Source of the DNA: Ectobius pallidus
Taxonomy: Eukaryota > Arthropoda > Insecta > Blattodea > Ectobiidae
NCBI GenBank assembly: GCA_964059195.1
Contig: CAXKWD010000003.1
Span: 193,402,174 to 193,466,173 of the forward strand
Length of the DNA stretch: 64,000 nucleotides
Reading direction: 5' to 3'
In this document: positions 1 through 12,620 of the stretch, one piece after another
Layout of the letters: each line of letters opens with the position of its first letter
How positions within the stretch are numbered: position 1 is the stretch's first letter
Made by a program: the position numbers and the translations under genes
Notes under the pieces: generated by a model
Database searches by the model: none
What the model saw: only the letters and a program-made list of their open reading frames with translations
Told to the model about the DNA's origin: nothing

Positions 1-29
1 TCAGTATCATGGCTTGTAAAAGAAACATG

Positions 30-360
30 TTACGCTAGACCTCAAGCAGAAATTGAAAATTTTAGATAATTTGAACAGAGGTTCTTCGCAGAAAATCATT
101 GCTGCTGAGTACAATGCTGGACGAGCAACTATTTATGACATTTAAAAATAAAATAAAAATAAAAATTATGTTATTTGATAGTATGCAAGCCAAATGGAGA
201 GCGAGTTGGGAAGACGGAAGGTTATGTAAAAGAGTGAGATTGAAGAACTGGACGCAGCTGTTTATTGATGGTTCGTACAACAGACACACTCAATAATCCA
301 GAACTTCTGCCAATTCGGCACCCATATGTGCAAGGAACGGCCAAATTAGCGAGAGTTTAG
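30..360 (+). pseudogene. pogo/Tigger-type transposase relic (CENP-B N-terminal DNA-binding region)
   Basis: From base 47 the frame reads KLKILDNLNRGSSQKIIAAE then YNAGRATIYDI, a CENP-B/pogo helix-turn-helix like the N-terminus of Tigger transposases. After a stop at about 149, shifted segments continue the family pattern: KN-K-K, then IEELDAAVY near 240-268 and WFVQQ just after, matching the second (CENPB) DNA-binding domain. Multiple stops and frameshifts make it non-functional. It is cut off by the window start, so the element's left end is unseen. Confidence 0.72.
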
Positions 361-491
361 TGTATTATCTTTTCCATGGTTTTCCCTGGCTATAAGGTGA
401 ATACTGGAACTATACATAAAGGGCCAAAACCGAACCCCCAAAATGCCATTCTTATACTTGGCTTTCGTGCATTCGAGCTTTATGCACACTT

Positions 492-2000
492 AAATCTATA
501 TAAATAAACATCAATTGCCACATGTATGTTGCTGCATCACTTGAGAACGGCTCGACCAATTTGGCTGATTTTTTTTTTTTTTCGTTGTGTTCATAATTGT
601 CAGGACAAGGTTTGTATGAAAGAAAATTTTTGGAAAATCAACGGGAAAAGGCAGAAATGTGAAATGAGGCACAGTTTGAGAGTTCTGCTGTTACATGTTT
701 TCATAACAAAATAGAAGTGTGACAAAAGAAGTGTGACATAGGTTGAAAGTTCTGCTGTCACATGTTTTCATAACATACAAAGAAAAGAAGTGTGAGTCTT
801 GCAAGCAAGCCATTAAAATCAATTGCCACATGTATGACGGAGCATCACTTGAGAACGGCTAGACTGATTTGGCTGTTCCCTCCCCCCCCCCCCCCCCCCC
901 CGTAATTGTCAGGACAAGGTTTTTATTAAAGAAAATTTTTTGAAAATCCACGGAAAAAGTCGGTAATGTGAAACGAGGCACAGTTTGAGAGTTCTGCTGT
1001 CTCATGTTTAAGTAATAAATAAATCTACATTTCTTGATCAATTTACATGAAATTTTGCACACATACTCACTTAAGCCCGGGAAGTAATGCAGTCAACATT
1101 AAAATTCAACTCCTTCCCTTGAAAATTTATATGATTTCTGAAAATAAACCGAAAAATGAAATGCAATTCAGTTATCATGAACACAGTGTATTGCTTATAG
1201 TGTTCACATAGGGCTTTGGGAACTATATAATACTGGGCTTGAACAGATTCTGATGCTATCGATGTAATTAATACATTTGTGAAAATAATTCTTGAAGAAT
1301 GAAATCCACAAAAATGAAACACAATGTGAAGCAGTCACATAACTTTCTCTACCCTCTACATGGAAAATATAATTTTCTCACTTCACATTTTGATGTAGAA
1401 TAAGCAGTCATATTGCAGGGACAGCTTAAGTGTGTGCCAGTGAGTATGCCATATCAGAAGTCTGTAAAAATCCTATCCACTGATACGTCACTCATAGCTG
1501 TAGGCTTTGTATAGGGATGTTTATCATAGGCTCTAAACATCTAAAAGAAGACAAAATAGGATGGAACATTTTCAGTCCTATGCCCGCAATATATTATGTC
1601 CCTGGTTTTGGGGGAGGAAAGTATGAAAGTGATATTGATTTTCTTTAAATTTCGGCTCCAAAACGGTTGTATGGTAACATGAGAGTGAGAAATATAATTT
1701 TCCATAAAGACAATACAATCTTATGTAGTAGGAATTTATGTTTCTTCTTATTTCAACCCCTCCCAGGCATTGTGTGCAGAAGCAATGGAATGCAACATTC
1801 GACATCCTCTATGAGCCATAAAAAGCTATATCTAGCATTTTCTGAGTGAATAGTTTGAGTGTGATATGTTGTTCTTCCTCATTTCAAATTCTACATACAT
1901 ATTATATAAGGACCTAGAGTTTCAAAATCGAAAATCCTCCATAAGTTAATTTCAAATTACAAAATACAAAACCCGGCTAACGCTGGGCCTTTTAAGCTAG
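492..2000 (+). mobile_element. Non-autonomous Helitron copies, composite, 3' end at CTAG|T
   Basis: The right end has a GC-rich hairpin (AACCCGGCTAACGCTGGGCC) shortly before CTAG at 1997-2000 followed by T, the Helitron 3' signature. The 1018-2000 part is a diverged direct copy of 4070-4985. The left part starts at a TCTATATAAATAAAC-like 5' end at ~497, and its first ~200 bp (ATCAATTGCCACATGTATG.. ACTTGAGAACGGCT) recur at 819-1010. This indicates one element inserted into, or tandem with, a related one. A poly-C run lies at about 882-901. No Rep/helicase coding is visible. Confidence 0.65.
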
Positions 2001-2279
2001 TTACAGGATAAAAACCCATTTTCATTTCCATCAATGCATTTTGTATGCAGGTAAGGAACAGAGTCAAGGTTGTTGCATTGCAGGCTTTACTCTCAGTTGG
2101 CTTATTTGGTCTGGTCTGGTCAGTAGAGCTGCAGTAGCCCTAATAAAGACCATGGTGTGATGGCCAAAACGTCATCAGACCTTTTAAACATGAAGCGGTG
2201 GAAGAATTCAAGATTAGTGCGTACTCGGGCTATTGAAGCCTAAGATCATGAGTTAAGCAACACCAACAATAATAGTAAT

Positions 2280-3060
2280 ACATTATTACGCAAGGGTATG
2301 CACACCCCTTGAAGATTATCCCAGGAGAAAATTGTTAATTTCCACCATTTTAAAATCCGTGAAAAAATTTTGCCGAACAAAATAACAAAAGTGATTATAC
2401 TCATTGTTTGCATTAAAGGAGCTATATTTAGTGTTATGTTTGTTATCTATCCCCTGATTTTCAACATCAGTGCTGCAACCAGGAAAACAAATAAATGCTA
2501 GGCCTACATCAAAATTGCAGTGATAACCATGACTACATTGCTGATGTTACTGAATCAACATTAGCACATGTCAAGAGTTTGTTGTATCCCTTTCCCCTTG
2601 GTTTCAAATTGCATTTATTTGCATTAATATTGCTGCACTTGTCATTCTGTATCTGGCTATTATGCAGTTTTTCATATGTTAAATTATATATGCCCTTGTG
2701 AAAATAACTCTGTTTATGTACATGTCAGATGGTCAGCAATATCCCGCAGTAGTTCCGAGGTTGATCCCAAACCTGTCAGGCCCCAACTCTCGAAAATAGA
2801 AGTATAGCTACTTTTCAGTTTAAATTTAGCGTCTTCTGGTGAAAGGTGCAAGAAACCCTGTGGGCATATCATAGACGAAATTGCAGCTTACAGATAGAAT
2901 TGATGTGTACAAACTGACTCCACCTCAGAGGACTTAAATTTGTAAAATCTTACGCATATTGTGTGATTCCCCTTTTATTCTAAATATCGGATTAAGTTTG
3001 GCAATGTTCCATCAAGTTAAAAGCGAAAGTGCCCCTTAAATTTTTTTAGGGAAAAAAACA
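2280..3060. repeat. Repeat family X, copy A (uninterrupted)
   Basis: A block of about 0.8 kb recurs with high similarity at 47440-49790 (copy B) and 57280-58570 (copy C), all in the same orientation. Shared landmarks include GTTGTATCCCTTTCC, ATCCCGCAGTAGTTCCGAGG and GTCTTCTGGTGAAAGG. No intact frame and no known protein motif is visible; the ORF at 2495-2701 is not conserved across copies. It may be a non-autonomous TE. This copy gives the empty-site reference for the insertions in B and C. Confidence 0.7.
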
Positions 3061-3645
3061 ACTAATATTGACGTTGATGATGAATAGACCCTTATTTTCT
3101 CTTTGGGTGCTGTATTCTAAAACAAAGTTTAGGAGGACCAAGGCTAACCTAGCACTAGCAACAACAGAAAATAACAGGGCTGGAGTGAATGTATTTTGCA
3201 ATATACTGAAGTCTTCTAGAACAAATAAATAAATACTATAAATAATCTGTAAATTTCCTAAAATTATATTTGAATAATTGGCAATCTAGATATTTGGCAT
3301 TCAGATAATTAGAGTCCACTGTATTCATAAAGTTATGGGTGGCTCTTGTATTAAAAAGTCCCCAGATGTCTTCCTGTACTGATAGAAATAACACAGCTTA
3401 ATATTCTTCTCCATTGTTTTCACTCTTCATATCTATCTCAACAGGAATTACAATGAGAAAAACCAAGATTATATATGATTATTCCACTAGTATAAAAGAA
3501 AGTGTTAGATATTAATGAGAGCTTTGAATTACCATGCCTCCTAGAAAAGTAATAAAGATACCTCTTTTCTTTATACTCAATCATGTCAGAGAATCTCTAG
3601 GCAGTGACTTATGCATAGGTTTACCACTAAAACAAACACTGAAAC

Positions 3646-5370
3646 CAAGGGTGCCCATATGATATTTTCTGGGGGGGAGGGCCAATTTTGTAAATTCATT
3701 TTTTGTTGTTGCTTTAACGTCTTGCGTCACTTTGTAACATTATAGTAATAATGTAATAAGTGCAACAATGACGTAGCCAGAAAATAATTTTGGGGAGGGT
3801 CGAAAGTGCCGGAGAGTTTGGAGATATGAGGATATGGAATACCCTCCAAGAAAGTGGGTCTGGGGTCCACCCTCGGAAAATTTTTAAATATTGAACTAAT
3901 GAAAATAACATTTACGCTATTTTAGCACTGAAAAACTAGTCAGCAAATTTGTTTACCCCATACTCTAACACATGCCAACGTAAACAAGAAATCGTTACCT
4001 AAGTTATAATAGCCTACTTATCTAATATATAAAATCGAAAGTGTGTATGTATGTATGTATGTTTGTTCCTTATACAAATCTACATTTCTTTACCAATTTA
4101 CACGAAATTTCGCACACATACCCTGTTAAGCCCGGGAAGTAACGCGGTCAACACTAACATTCAAACAAATCACTCCTTCCCTTGAAAATTTATATAATTT
4201 GTGAGAATATTATACTGAAAACTGAAATCTAATTCAGTTGTCAAGACAACAGTGTATTGTTTACACAGTTCATATAGGGCTTTGAAACTATATAATGCTG
4301 GACTTGAACGAATTATGATTCCATGTAATATATTGGCGAAAATAATCACTGAAAATGAAATCCACGAAAATAAAGCACAGTGTGATGTAGTCACATAACT
4401 TTCTCTACCCTCGACATAAGAAATATTTTATCACTTAACATTTTGATGTAGAATAAGAGGTCGTATTGCAGGGACAACTTAAGTGTGTGAGTATGCTATA
4501 TCAGAAGTCTGTAAATAATCCTTTCCGCTGATACGTTATCCATACCTGTAGGCTTTGTATTAGTTGAGAAATAGGGATGGAACATTTTCAGTCCTATGCT
4601 CGCAGTATATTATGTCCCGGGTTTTAGGGGAGGAAAGTATAAAAGTGATACTGCATTTCTCTTTTATTTCAGCCCCGAAACGGTTGTATGGTAACATGAG
4701 AATGAGAAATAAAATTTTCCGTTAAGTCAATACAATCTTATATAATTTCTGTTTCTTCTTATTTCAACCCCTCCCAGGCATCGCATGATGTGCAGAAGCA
4801 ACGGAATGCCGCATTCGACATCCTCTATGAGCCATAAAAAGCTATATCTAGCGTTTTCTGATGGAATTGTTTGAGTGTGATACATATTATATAAGGACTT
4901 AGAGTTTCAAAATCGAAAGTCCTCCATAAGTTAATTTCAAATTAAAAAATACAAAGCCCGGGTGATGCTGGGCCTTTTCAGCTAGTTACTATATATAATA
5001 AAAGTTAAATAACACATGGAACAATGGAAATAATAGCCTACTCATTATGTTATGAAAACAAAATAACTGCATATATCATATTTGACACACCAACAAAACT
5101 TGTTTAACTAAAAAAAAAAAAAATTATTTTTGAAAATACAAAACTAGAATTTTAGCCTTTGATTTTCAGGGGTCTGGACACCCTGGACCCCCCTTTCCTA
5201 ATCCACTGGATTCTGCTTCCATGTTGCAAACTTTTTATGTCTCTACTGACTTCTAAATAATTCTCCTAAAAGAAAAAACACCAGACTATAATTAATATAC
5301 ATTTTTTTCCTTGCTCAGAGAGCTAGAGGGGGCCATGGCCCCCCCCTGCCCCCGGGTATGGGCGCCCATG
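3646..5370. mobile_element. hAT-like non-autonomous DNA element with 8-bp target duplication
   Basis: The left end reads CAAGGGTGCCCATA and the right end, reverse-complemented, CATGGGCGCCCATA: imperfect TIRs. Both are flanked by the identical 8-mer ACTGAAAC (3638-3645 and 5371-5378). Eight-base duplications with CA-starting TIRs are the hAT pattern. G/C homopolymer runs sit just inside both ends. No transposase frame is visible. The Helitron at 4021-4985 accounts for more than half of its length. Confidence 0.72.
4021..4985 (+). mobile_element. Non-autonomous Helitron, complete (TC...CTAG)
   Basis: It begins TCTAATATATAAAATC after an A and ends CTAG at 4982-4985 before a T, as expected for A^T insertion. 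Near the 3' end is the hairpin GCCCGGGTGATGCTGGGC followed by TTTTCAG and CTAG. A short TATG/TGTA tandem run lies at 4040-4065. It is 965 bp, has no helicase coding, and matches 1018-2000 over about 0.9 kb. It sits inside the hAT-like element 3646-5370, so it arrived later. Confidence 0.75.
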
Positions 5371-5378
5371 ACTGAAAC

Positions 5379-7129
5379 CACTGAAACAGAAACTAGATTT
5401 GGGCAAGCTTCAAAGGAAAAATTGATAGAACAGTGAACATTACTGAAAACAAAAGCATACCTCCAAATCTTAATTTTGAAAATTGTTTATTAAAATGATG
5501 TTTAATAATTTTTTTGTAAGGTTTTGTCACACTTAGCCTGTTACGTTTAAGAAATTTCAACAGATAAAAATTAAACCCTGGTTTCATGAAAATGGTCTTA
5601 TTATAAATACTGTAAAACAGTACCTGTTAGTTTTCATCATATGAGTCATACATGATTGTTGTCTGTAGGACAAGGCAACAACTTACTCAATCTCACGTAA
5701 TGGATGCTTACAGAAGAGAATAGAGTTATTTTTAAGTTAATTTAATTGTTTCAATCTAGTTATAATGTTACAGTTCGTGAAAATAATGTTCCTTTAAATA
5801 TTAAACTTCAACGAACTCATTTCTGTACATTGGTTAAAATGTCTCTTTTAAGTTGCTGTGCTCGCAGGGATGCAACATAACATAGGCTAGACTTTTGTTC
5901 TATGATTTTTAAAGTGCATTTCGCTTCAGAATTTCCAGAATACCAGCCATCTATTGAGGTATGCTTACCTACAAATACGGATCATAGATGTTTGTTCCTA
6001 GAATATCTCAAGTTTCACAAAATGTAACACAGACGTTTGTTCGCGCATATGCTTCATATATATTACACAAAAATATTATTTCCCCTGGTCTTATTTTAAA
6101 TGATATGAAGATTTTTTTAAGTCAAATTTTTAGCTGTTTGGATTAATCAAAATTTAAAGTGGACAATTTGACAAAAAACTTAGCAAACTTTGTTTTGCCT
6201 TTAAAACATTAAAGAGCCGGGTGATATTAATGTTATTAGAGCAGTATATTTTGCTTATTTCCATTTTCTATTAAAACTCGGTATAAATATTTTAAGAGGA
6301 ATAAAGTTTTCAGAGAGAAGGGGGAAAAAAAAATTACCGGTAATAATAAACTGTAATATTCCATGAACCGCTAGCTGTAAACAGTACTTCAAAAAATTAA
6401 ACATTATGATCTTACCATGTATGTTATATTGCAAAATATAATTATTCATTAATAAATTGAAAATAAATTCTGTGGTTCATTCAGACAACACAACAGGAAA
6501 ATTGAATTTTGCTGTGATTAGTTGCAGTAAATAATTATTTGAAAATTCTTTTGCACATATTGGAGTGCAACTCAACAAATTGCCAAACAAACTAAAGCAA
6601 GTTGACAGTTTAACAAACTTAAAAAACATGCTTCTATTTTGTGTTTCCTTTTACGATGATCTAATTGAAGTGATTAATAACATCTTTCTAAGTTAGTGTT
6701 AGATAATTAAAATTGAATGTTATTAGATTCTTTCATCTATTTCTTTCATTTTATTTGTGAAATAGTCTTAAAAAATGCAACTCTCAACTTTTAATTCTCC
6801 TAGATAAATTACCTTGTGACTATGTGGCTGAGAATTGATTGGTTCACTCATGGCATTACCTATGATAATTTTATGTATTATTATTGTCCCTTGTCCAGTT
6901 TGACTTACCCTTGCAATGCAACCTCTTATTCTAAATTAGAATGTGAAGTGTATTGCCCATGCTTAGGATTCTTTGCAGTGGCGGATCGTGGTTGTAGAAA
7001 CAGGGTGTTGCACAATTTTACAGGAATTAAATACATAGGCCCAATGGACTGGTAGGCGGACGCTGCCAAGGTTGGTAAGATTACTTGTAACGTGAGTATA
7101 TATGAATATATGAAAGTGTCTAATAGGAC
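5379..7129. other. Intronic AT-rich sequence, nothing recognised
   Basis: Between the hAT-like element and the SINE no frame, RNA or repeat border could be supported. Confidence 0.45.
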
Positions 7130-7470
7130 CGCCTGCATTGTCTCATGGTTAGTATTGCTGGCTAAGGATCCATAAGTCTTTGTACGATCCATGGTACCTA
7201 CTCAAATTTTTCTGAGGTAGGGAAGTTTGAAACAGGGTGTACGTACTTAGCCTCATGATACAAACTGAGGAGCTGCTTCATTGAGAAGTAGCGACTCCCG
7301 TTACGGAAACCATTATTAATGGCCATAGGTGTCTGCATGCTGACTACATGCCCCCAATCCTGCTATTTGCCTATGGTAGTTGATGCAGCGGTCAGACGAT
7401 GGTAGGCCTTGTCCCTCCAGGGATGTAGAGCCATGAAGCTTAGTTTAATGTTTAATAGAATGTTGAAAAT
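7130..7470 (+). mobile_element. tRNA-derived SINE family 1, diverged copy
   Basis: A tRNA-like head with an A-box-like CATGGTTAGTATTGCTGG is followed by a body containing TTTTTCTGAGGTAGGGA, GAGGAGCTGCTTCA, CATGCTGACTACATGCCCCC and TCCCTCCAGGGATGTAG. The same body occurs on the other strand at 60925-61240 and 63240-63525. This is the most diverged of the three. Confidence 0.72.
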
Positions 7471-7929
7471 AGCAATATTTATCTCGCCACAAAAGTGATT
7501 ACATAGGTGATTGGCATCTCTGTGAGGGACTTTAAAACTCGCACCCTTGGAGAAGGGAAATCTTTCCTGCATACAGCAGATGATGCTACGCAGAGAAGCT
7601 CACATGCTTCAGAGTGGTGAAGACAAGAATTACGCCTTGTTGTGCTGCAAACTTCATGCGACGACCAAAACATTTAAACCCTGGGAGTGTTACCATTAAG
7701 TCAAGCATCTCGCATACACTACTCGCCGGCAGGATGAGGCAGCAAGTCGTTGCAATTGCATTGCGACGACTAAAGCACGTTTACCTGTTTAAATGGTTTA
7801 AAATTGTTAAATATCATGTGAGGCATAAGAACCTATCACAAAGACGATGTTATGGAAGTAGTTTAATGGTATAAAGTAAGAAAAAAATCAGAATATTCTT
7901 TACATTAAAAACTGGTCGTTGTGCAACAC

Positions 7930-8260
7930 TGTAACATGATCAGAGGCCGCCACTGATCCTTTGCATCCTTTAGTGGATGTGTGTATAGAATAATTATGCA
8001 CATGCATGAACATTTTCTTGCCAGTAGAAAGCATCAGTTCCTGACAATCTTTCAGGGAGTGTCTCTTGAGTTCGAGTATCATTGCAAAATGACAGAATGA
8101 CTTGAGTAACAATATTGCATCTTGCCAAAAACTTTGTGATACCCAAGTGGAAACCATTCACAAGATCCAGCAGACTTGGATGATGCCATGAGCACCTCAT
8201 GGAAAAGAAAGCACAGACTCCCATGGAATGCACCACAAGGTAGAATACAACTAGAATGTA
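7930..8260 (+). pseudogene. Decayed mariner-like element (5' part of transposase)
   Basis: The segment resembles the left half of the element at 54013-54895: both have a GCATG/TGTGTGTA-like lead, TTCTTGCC.GTAGAAAGC, GCAAAATGACAGAATG, CAAGTGGAAACCATTC and GATGATGCCATG. Shifted frames read CQKLCDTQVETIHKIQQTW, as in mariner transposase N-termini. The opposite-strand ORFs here are shadows. No intact TIR is visible. Confidence 0.5.
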
Positions 8261-8924
8261 CTTGTCACCTTGAGATGCAAACATGTCTCTTCTTTGCATC
8301 TGATCTAGACTTTATTGCCCAATTATAGGACCTACATGGTCCTTGATGGCTGTTTCCAAGTTGAAAAATCCCTACAGGCCGAGGTAAATTTCGAAGTGCT
8401 TTTAGTTTAATTTATTGTCGCTGCGCAGCACTGTTCTTCTTTCTAGCCTTGGCATGACAAACCCACAATAAAAACTGCAAAGAAAGAGGAAAGAGAACTT
8501 TTTCAAACATTAAATTCTCGCCTTATATGAGTGCTATCGAGAAACTAGTTATTGCTTTGTAGAAAACTCATCAAGAGCTTTTCAACGATACCTCACAAGA
8601 CGTGGTTTCAAAAATTTTGAATTTCCATCCCCCCACCTGCATCCCCACTCGTACCCCCAAAACCCCCGAATCGTTGGTGTCACTGTGAACTCCATAGGGA
8701 GTACTCTAATTTATTCAAACAAAGTTTCCCTCTATACTTCATAGGGGCCGAGATATAAAGTTTTCAAAATTTCAATCCCCTCCCCAACCCCCCCCCCCTT
8801 AGGCCAATTTTGCTCATTAACGAACTTGTCCGAACTCATGGGCCTAGAAATAACATTATAAAATTTGGTTCAAACATCTTCAAAATTACGGCCGCTAGCG
8901 TGTAAAGATATATTTATATATATA

Positions 8925-9583
8925 CAGTGAACTCTCGATAAACCGGACTAAAGTGGACAGGGGTCTGATCGAGTTATGAAATGTCGGGCTTATGGAGGGG
9001 AAATGAAGAAATGGTATCTAAGTAATAAAATTTCGTGTTTAAGGTACAAGAAGAAAATCCCTTCCATGCCAAATACATCAATTTATCATAACGAAAACGT
9101 GGTAAAGTACCACGCACCCAAATAAATATAAATGAAATAAAAACCAACTTAACATAAAAAAATTAATGAATTTACATCACCACCCATAAAGATAATTCTA
9201 AATAATATACTCATAAATAAAATTCTAGCATATTCAGCCTTACCTTAAATATAGGCATCTTACAGTTGGAACAAAAAACAAATAACACTTCAGTACTATA
9301 ATAAAATTTCTAATCAGAGTCTGAAAAACACACTATTACATTATTTGGATACGATGATGATTGATGTGGGCACTTTGAGCATATTTTTCTGAGGAGATTT
9401 AGGTCGAGAAAAACTGTAAATGTTCTTCTGTATACACTTTTTCTGTTGCTTTTGAATAATTACTTCTCTTTCGGTCCTGAAGTGGCCATAGAATGACTGT
9501 AGATTTGAGTCTGGGTCGTCAAGAATCTGTCCGAGTTATCCGAAGTCCGGCTTTTTGAGGTCCGAATTATCGAGAGTTCACTG
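8925..9583. mobile_element. pogo/Tigger-like non-autonomous element 1
   Basis: TIRs are CAGTGAACTCTCGATAA on the left and CTCGATAATTCGG.. on the right (reverse complement CAGTGAACTCTCGATAAT), with TA on both sides (8923-8924, 9584-9585). At 659 bp it is too short for a transposase. On the minus strand near the right end a reading like FYGHFRTERE suggests a scrap of transposase C-terminus. Confidence 0.8.
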
Positions 9584-10007
9584 TATATGAATATCACAAT
9601 TTTTTTTTTTGAACAGGTGGTGGTTTCGTACTTAGGGAAGCATAAAACGTAAAGATATGAAATAATTTTTCGAAAATCGATTGCAATAGGTAGATTTTTC
9701 TTCGAAATCTACCTAAAAAGCTGCTGAAGGGGACTTAATTTAAATCAAGAGATTGAGGTGGCCCAACTAAACATCATTCCAGAAGAGTTTCTGAGAGAAC
9801 AATGATGGGACAGTTTAGAAAAGCATGTGTGCTACTGAAGGTCTACTTTGAAGGAGATTAGAGTAAATGTATGTTGTATGATAATGTATTTTGGGCGACC
9901 AAGGGTTCGATGTTTTTTAAATAAATCGTTTACAGAGCGATTACACAGAGCTTTGAATTTTAAACAGAACTTTGAACTTTCAGTAACAGCACCATTTTCC
10001 AAAAGAG

Positions 10008-10497
10008 TACCGTATTTTTCGGACTATAAGATGCTCCGGAGCATAAGATGCACCTCGGTTTTAGGATGGAAATTTAAGGATTAAAATTGTCATTCTAAAC
10101 GAAATTTTTAAAGGGAATAATACACTTCATTGCATACACAAATCATGACTTTCTGCAATGTTTCAGTGCTCAATGTCAGGCTGTTTAGAGATCATTGCCT
10201 TTCATGTAGACCACCCCATGGAGATAAATCCTTTTGTATGAAAGAAGCCAACATTCCTTTCTTTTCACCTTGCATACCTGGCTTCCAGCTACCCTCATTT
10301 TACTGATTGTGACAAGTGCATTGATGTACAGAATGTGTCAAAATTTGCAACTAACTTATCATCCTTACAACACCTGTATATTAAGGCAGTATTTACCTTT
10401 TTTTTTTTAAGTTCACTTCGAACCATTAGACGCACCCGGTTTTCAAGACTTTTTTCGAGGTAAAAAAAGTGCGTCTAATGGTCCAAAAAATACGGTA
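10008..10497. mobile_element. MITE with TACCGTATTTTT termini
   Basis: The left end is TACCGTATTTTTCGGACTAT and the right end, reverse-complemented, TACCGTATTTTTTGGACC. The internal bases next to both ends pair further (AAGATGC / GCGTCTAATG). No coding is visible. Elements with the same kind of terminus are at 23425-24884, 27599-28221, 32812-33136 and 60347-61347. The superfamily is not certain: no clear 8-bp duplication is seen, and TA lies at both tips. Confidence 0.7.
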
Positions 10498-11214
10498 TGT
10501 GAAAAAGCGCATCTTATGCAATAGTTAAAATATTGAAAATGGTAGTGACAATTCAGCAAACAGCATAATATCCCATACTAAATAGTTTTAATTGTAATTA
10601 TTAATTGTAAATACAGCATGGTTTAGTAAATAACTCAAAATCTCTCATAAACTCTGTTTTATTTTTTAATAGAAAACCCTACTTGTTGTAAGCCTCATTT
10701 AAGGTATAAAGAAGTTCTTTATCTCCTGAAGACATGACATTTCTTAGTAACTGTTCAATCTCATCTTTGTTAATTATAGTAATTAATTGATTTGGGTGGT
10801 GTGGGAACTGAGGGTAAACGTATTCCATGGGTAATCTGTAAAATGGTCAAAAAATATAAAAATCAACACAAAAATGTTTTTGAACATTTTTTATTTATAG
10901 TAGGGGCCTACAGAAATTTGTAAATTCATAAAAGAAGCTTTTCTGCACTTTTCATTGGTTTACTTTTTACAACAAATTGGCCAGCTGTGTTTTTTGTGCT
11001 AGAACACCTTTATTTCTTCTCCAAAACCATACCTAAAACGGAAAGGAAGTCTGTAGATAATCCAGAGCTTACTGCATTTAAAAAAAAAAAAAGACTAGAA
11101 AAGGTTTATATTTGTTTTTCACAATTGCAAGATGAGCATGTATCTAGTAACTGAAGCATATGTCTTTAGAAATGTATTCTTCTGGGTGTAAAATGTTGCG
11201 TATTTGTCAAAATA

Positions 11215-11802
11215 CAGCGAAACCTCTCTTAACAGACACCCCTTCATAGCAGAATTTTACGGACCATTTTTCTGGTCCCTAGGTCACTATAATGGAACTT
11301 CATAATAATTAACCCTTCTAAGATGGACACCCTATATTACGGACACGGACACAAAAAATCCACTTAAAAAGCCTCTTCAAACCTCTCTTAATGGACACTT
11401 GACTAGAAAATCATATAACTACAGTATATTGTGCTGAACTTCTTTTCTTCTTCTGTTGACTTAGTAATAGAACGCTCGACTATGACACGCAGAATTACAG
11501 TTGTGTAGGCCTATTCCATTGTAAAAAGTGTGGTTTTAATTTTGATGGTAGGCCTAAAGTGGACTATAGTGTTCGGGATTTTCTCAATATGTAGGCCTAC
11601 AGCATAACATATCTGTGTATTGGATTAGTGTAAACTAAAGAGATTTTCATCTACTGTATAACACTCTCATGTAAGTACTATACTGTAGATTATTGTAGTG
11701 TATTACTGTAGTGTATTTTTTTAAGCTCTTTAGATCGGACACCCCTCTATAGCGGACGATTTTTACGGTTCCGGACATGTCCGTTATAGAGAGGTTTCAC
11801 TG
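11215..11802. mobile_element. pogo/Tigger-like non-autonomous element 2
   Basis: Termini are CAGCGAAACCTCTCTTAAC on the left and, on the right reverse-complemented, CAGTGAAACCTCTCTATAAC, with flanking TA. GGACAC motifs repeat inside (11334-11345, 11391-11397, 11738-11743). No transposase frame is visible. Confidence 0.8.
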
Positions 11803-12339
11803 TATTGTCTTATGATAGTTGTACCATAGTGCAGTTGTTACCCACACAATATTCATTTGTGTCTTTCTAAATGTATCTCTTGTACTGATGGTGCAGTCAA
11901 AATAATAGAAAAGATGAAAGGAAAAAATAAATCATAAGTATAATGAGTGTGACTTGAATTGTATTTAAGTGCTTTGTTTGACTTGTCAGTTTTCACTTCA
12001 TCCTTTCTATAACTTTTGGGCAGCCACCGGTTATGGCCTTATATTGACTCCTGCCTCCATGGGTAAGTATTTGGAGGTATTTCTTTCCTTTCATATGATC
12101 ATTTCTTATTTCACTTAACTTCACAGTGTTGTGTGAAGTGTGTCCTTTGTGCATGTGTTTTGTGTAATGGAATCCTCGCTGCATGTATTCCTCTGCTTGC
12201 ATTTTTGTCAGTTTAGCACTATCCTGATTTAATTATTTCTTTTATATTCCAATTTGTATGAGGTGTTCAAGGATTCCTTAATAAATTATGGCACTCTTGT
12301 TTACAAAAATGGAGCAAAGCTAGCTCTCAATATGTACTG

Positions 12340-12620
12340 TATGTTTGAAAGCTCATTCTGTGAACTTTTCATTATTTTCATGCCTAAGATGTGCACTATC
12401 TTCTTCCTCTTTTCCTCTGTGTTTTCTTTCTTTATTTCTATTCCTTTTTTCTTTCCATATTTGTTTGTTTCTTTTGCAATGTTTTTATTTTCTGCCCTTT
12501 TGCTTTCTTTTTCTTTCCTCTTTCTTTCTGTATTTCTTTTTATAAAATTTATTGATTTTCCCTTTATTTTTGTTTGTTTCGTTATCTCTTTTTCTTCTCC
12601 TTTATTAATTCTTTACTTTT
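12340..12620 (+). repeat. Polypyrimidine/T-rich low-complexity tract
   Basis: About 280 bp is dominated by TTTCTTTC-type runs. This gives long leucine/phenylalanine-rich frames (147 aa at 12254-12697) that have the composition of the tract and no domain. It lies in the large XPO7 intron. Otherwise 11803-13269 shows nothing I recognise. Confidence 0.75.

Noticed and set aside
882..901. Poly-C run as a structural element
   Set aside because: A homopolymer in a Helitron-like repeat; the related copy at ~571 has poly-T at the same place, so it looks like slippage or assembly uncertainty.
7994..8299. 101-aa minus-strand open frame
   Set aside because: It is the antisense shadow of a decayed mariner segment; the recognisable transposase words are on the + strand in shifted frames.
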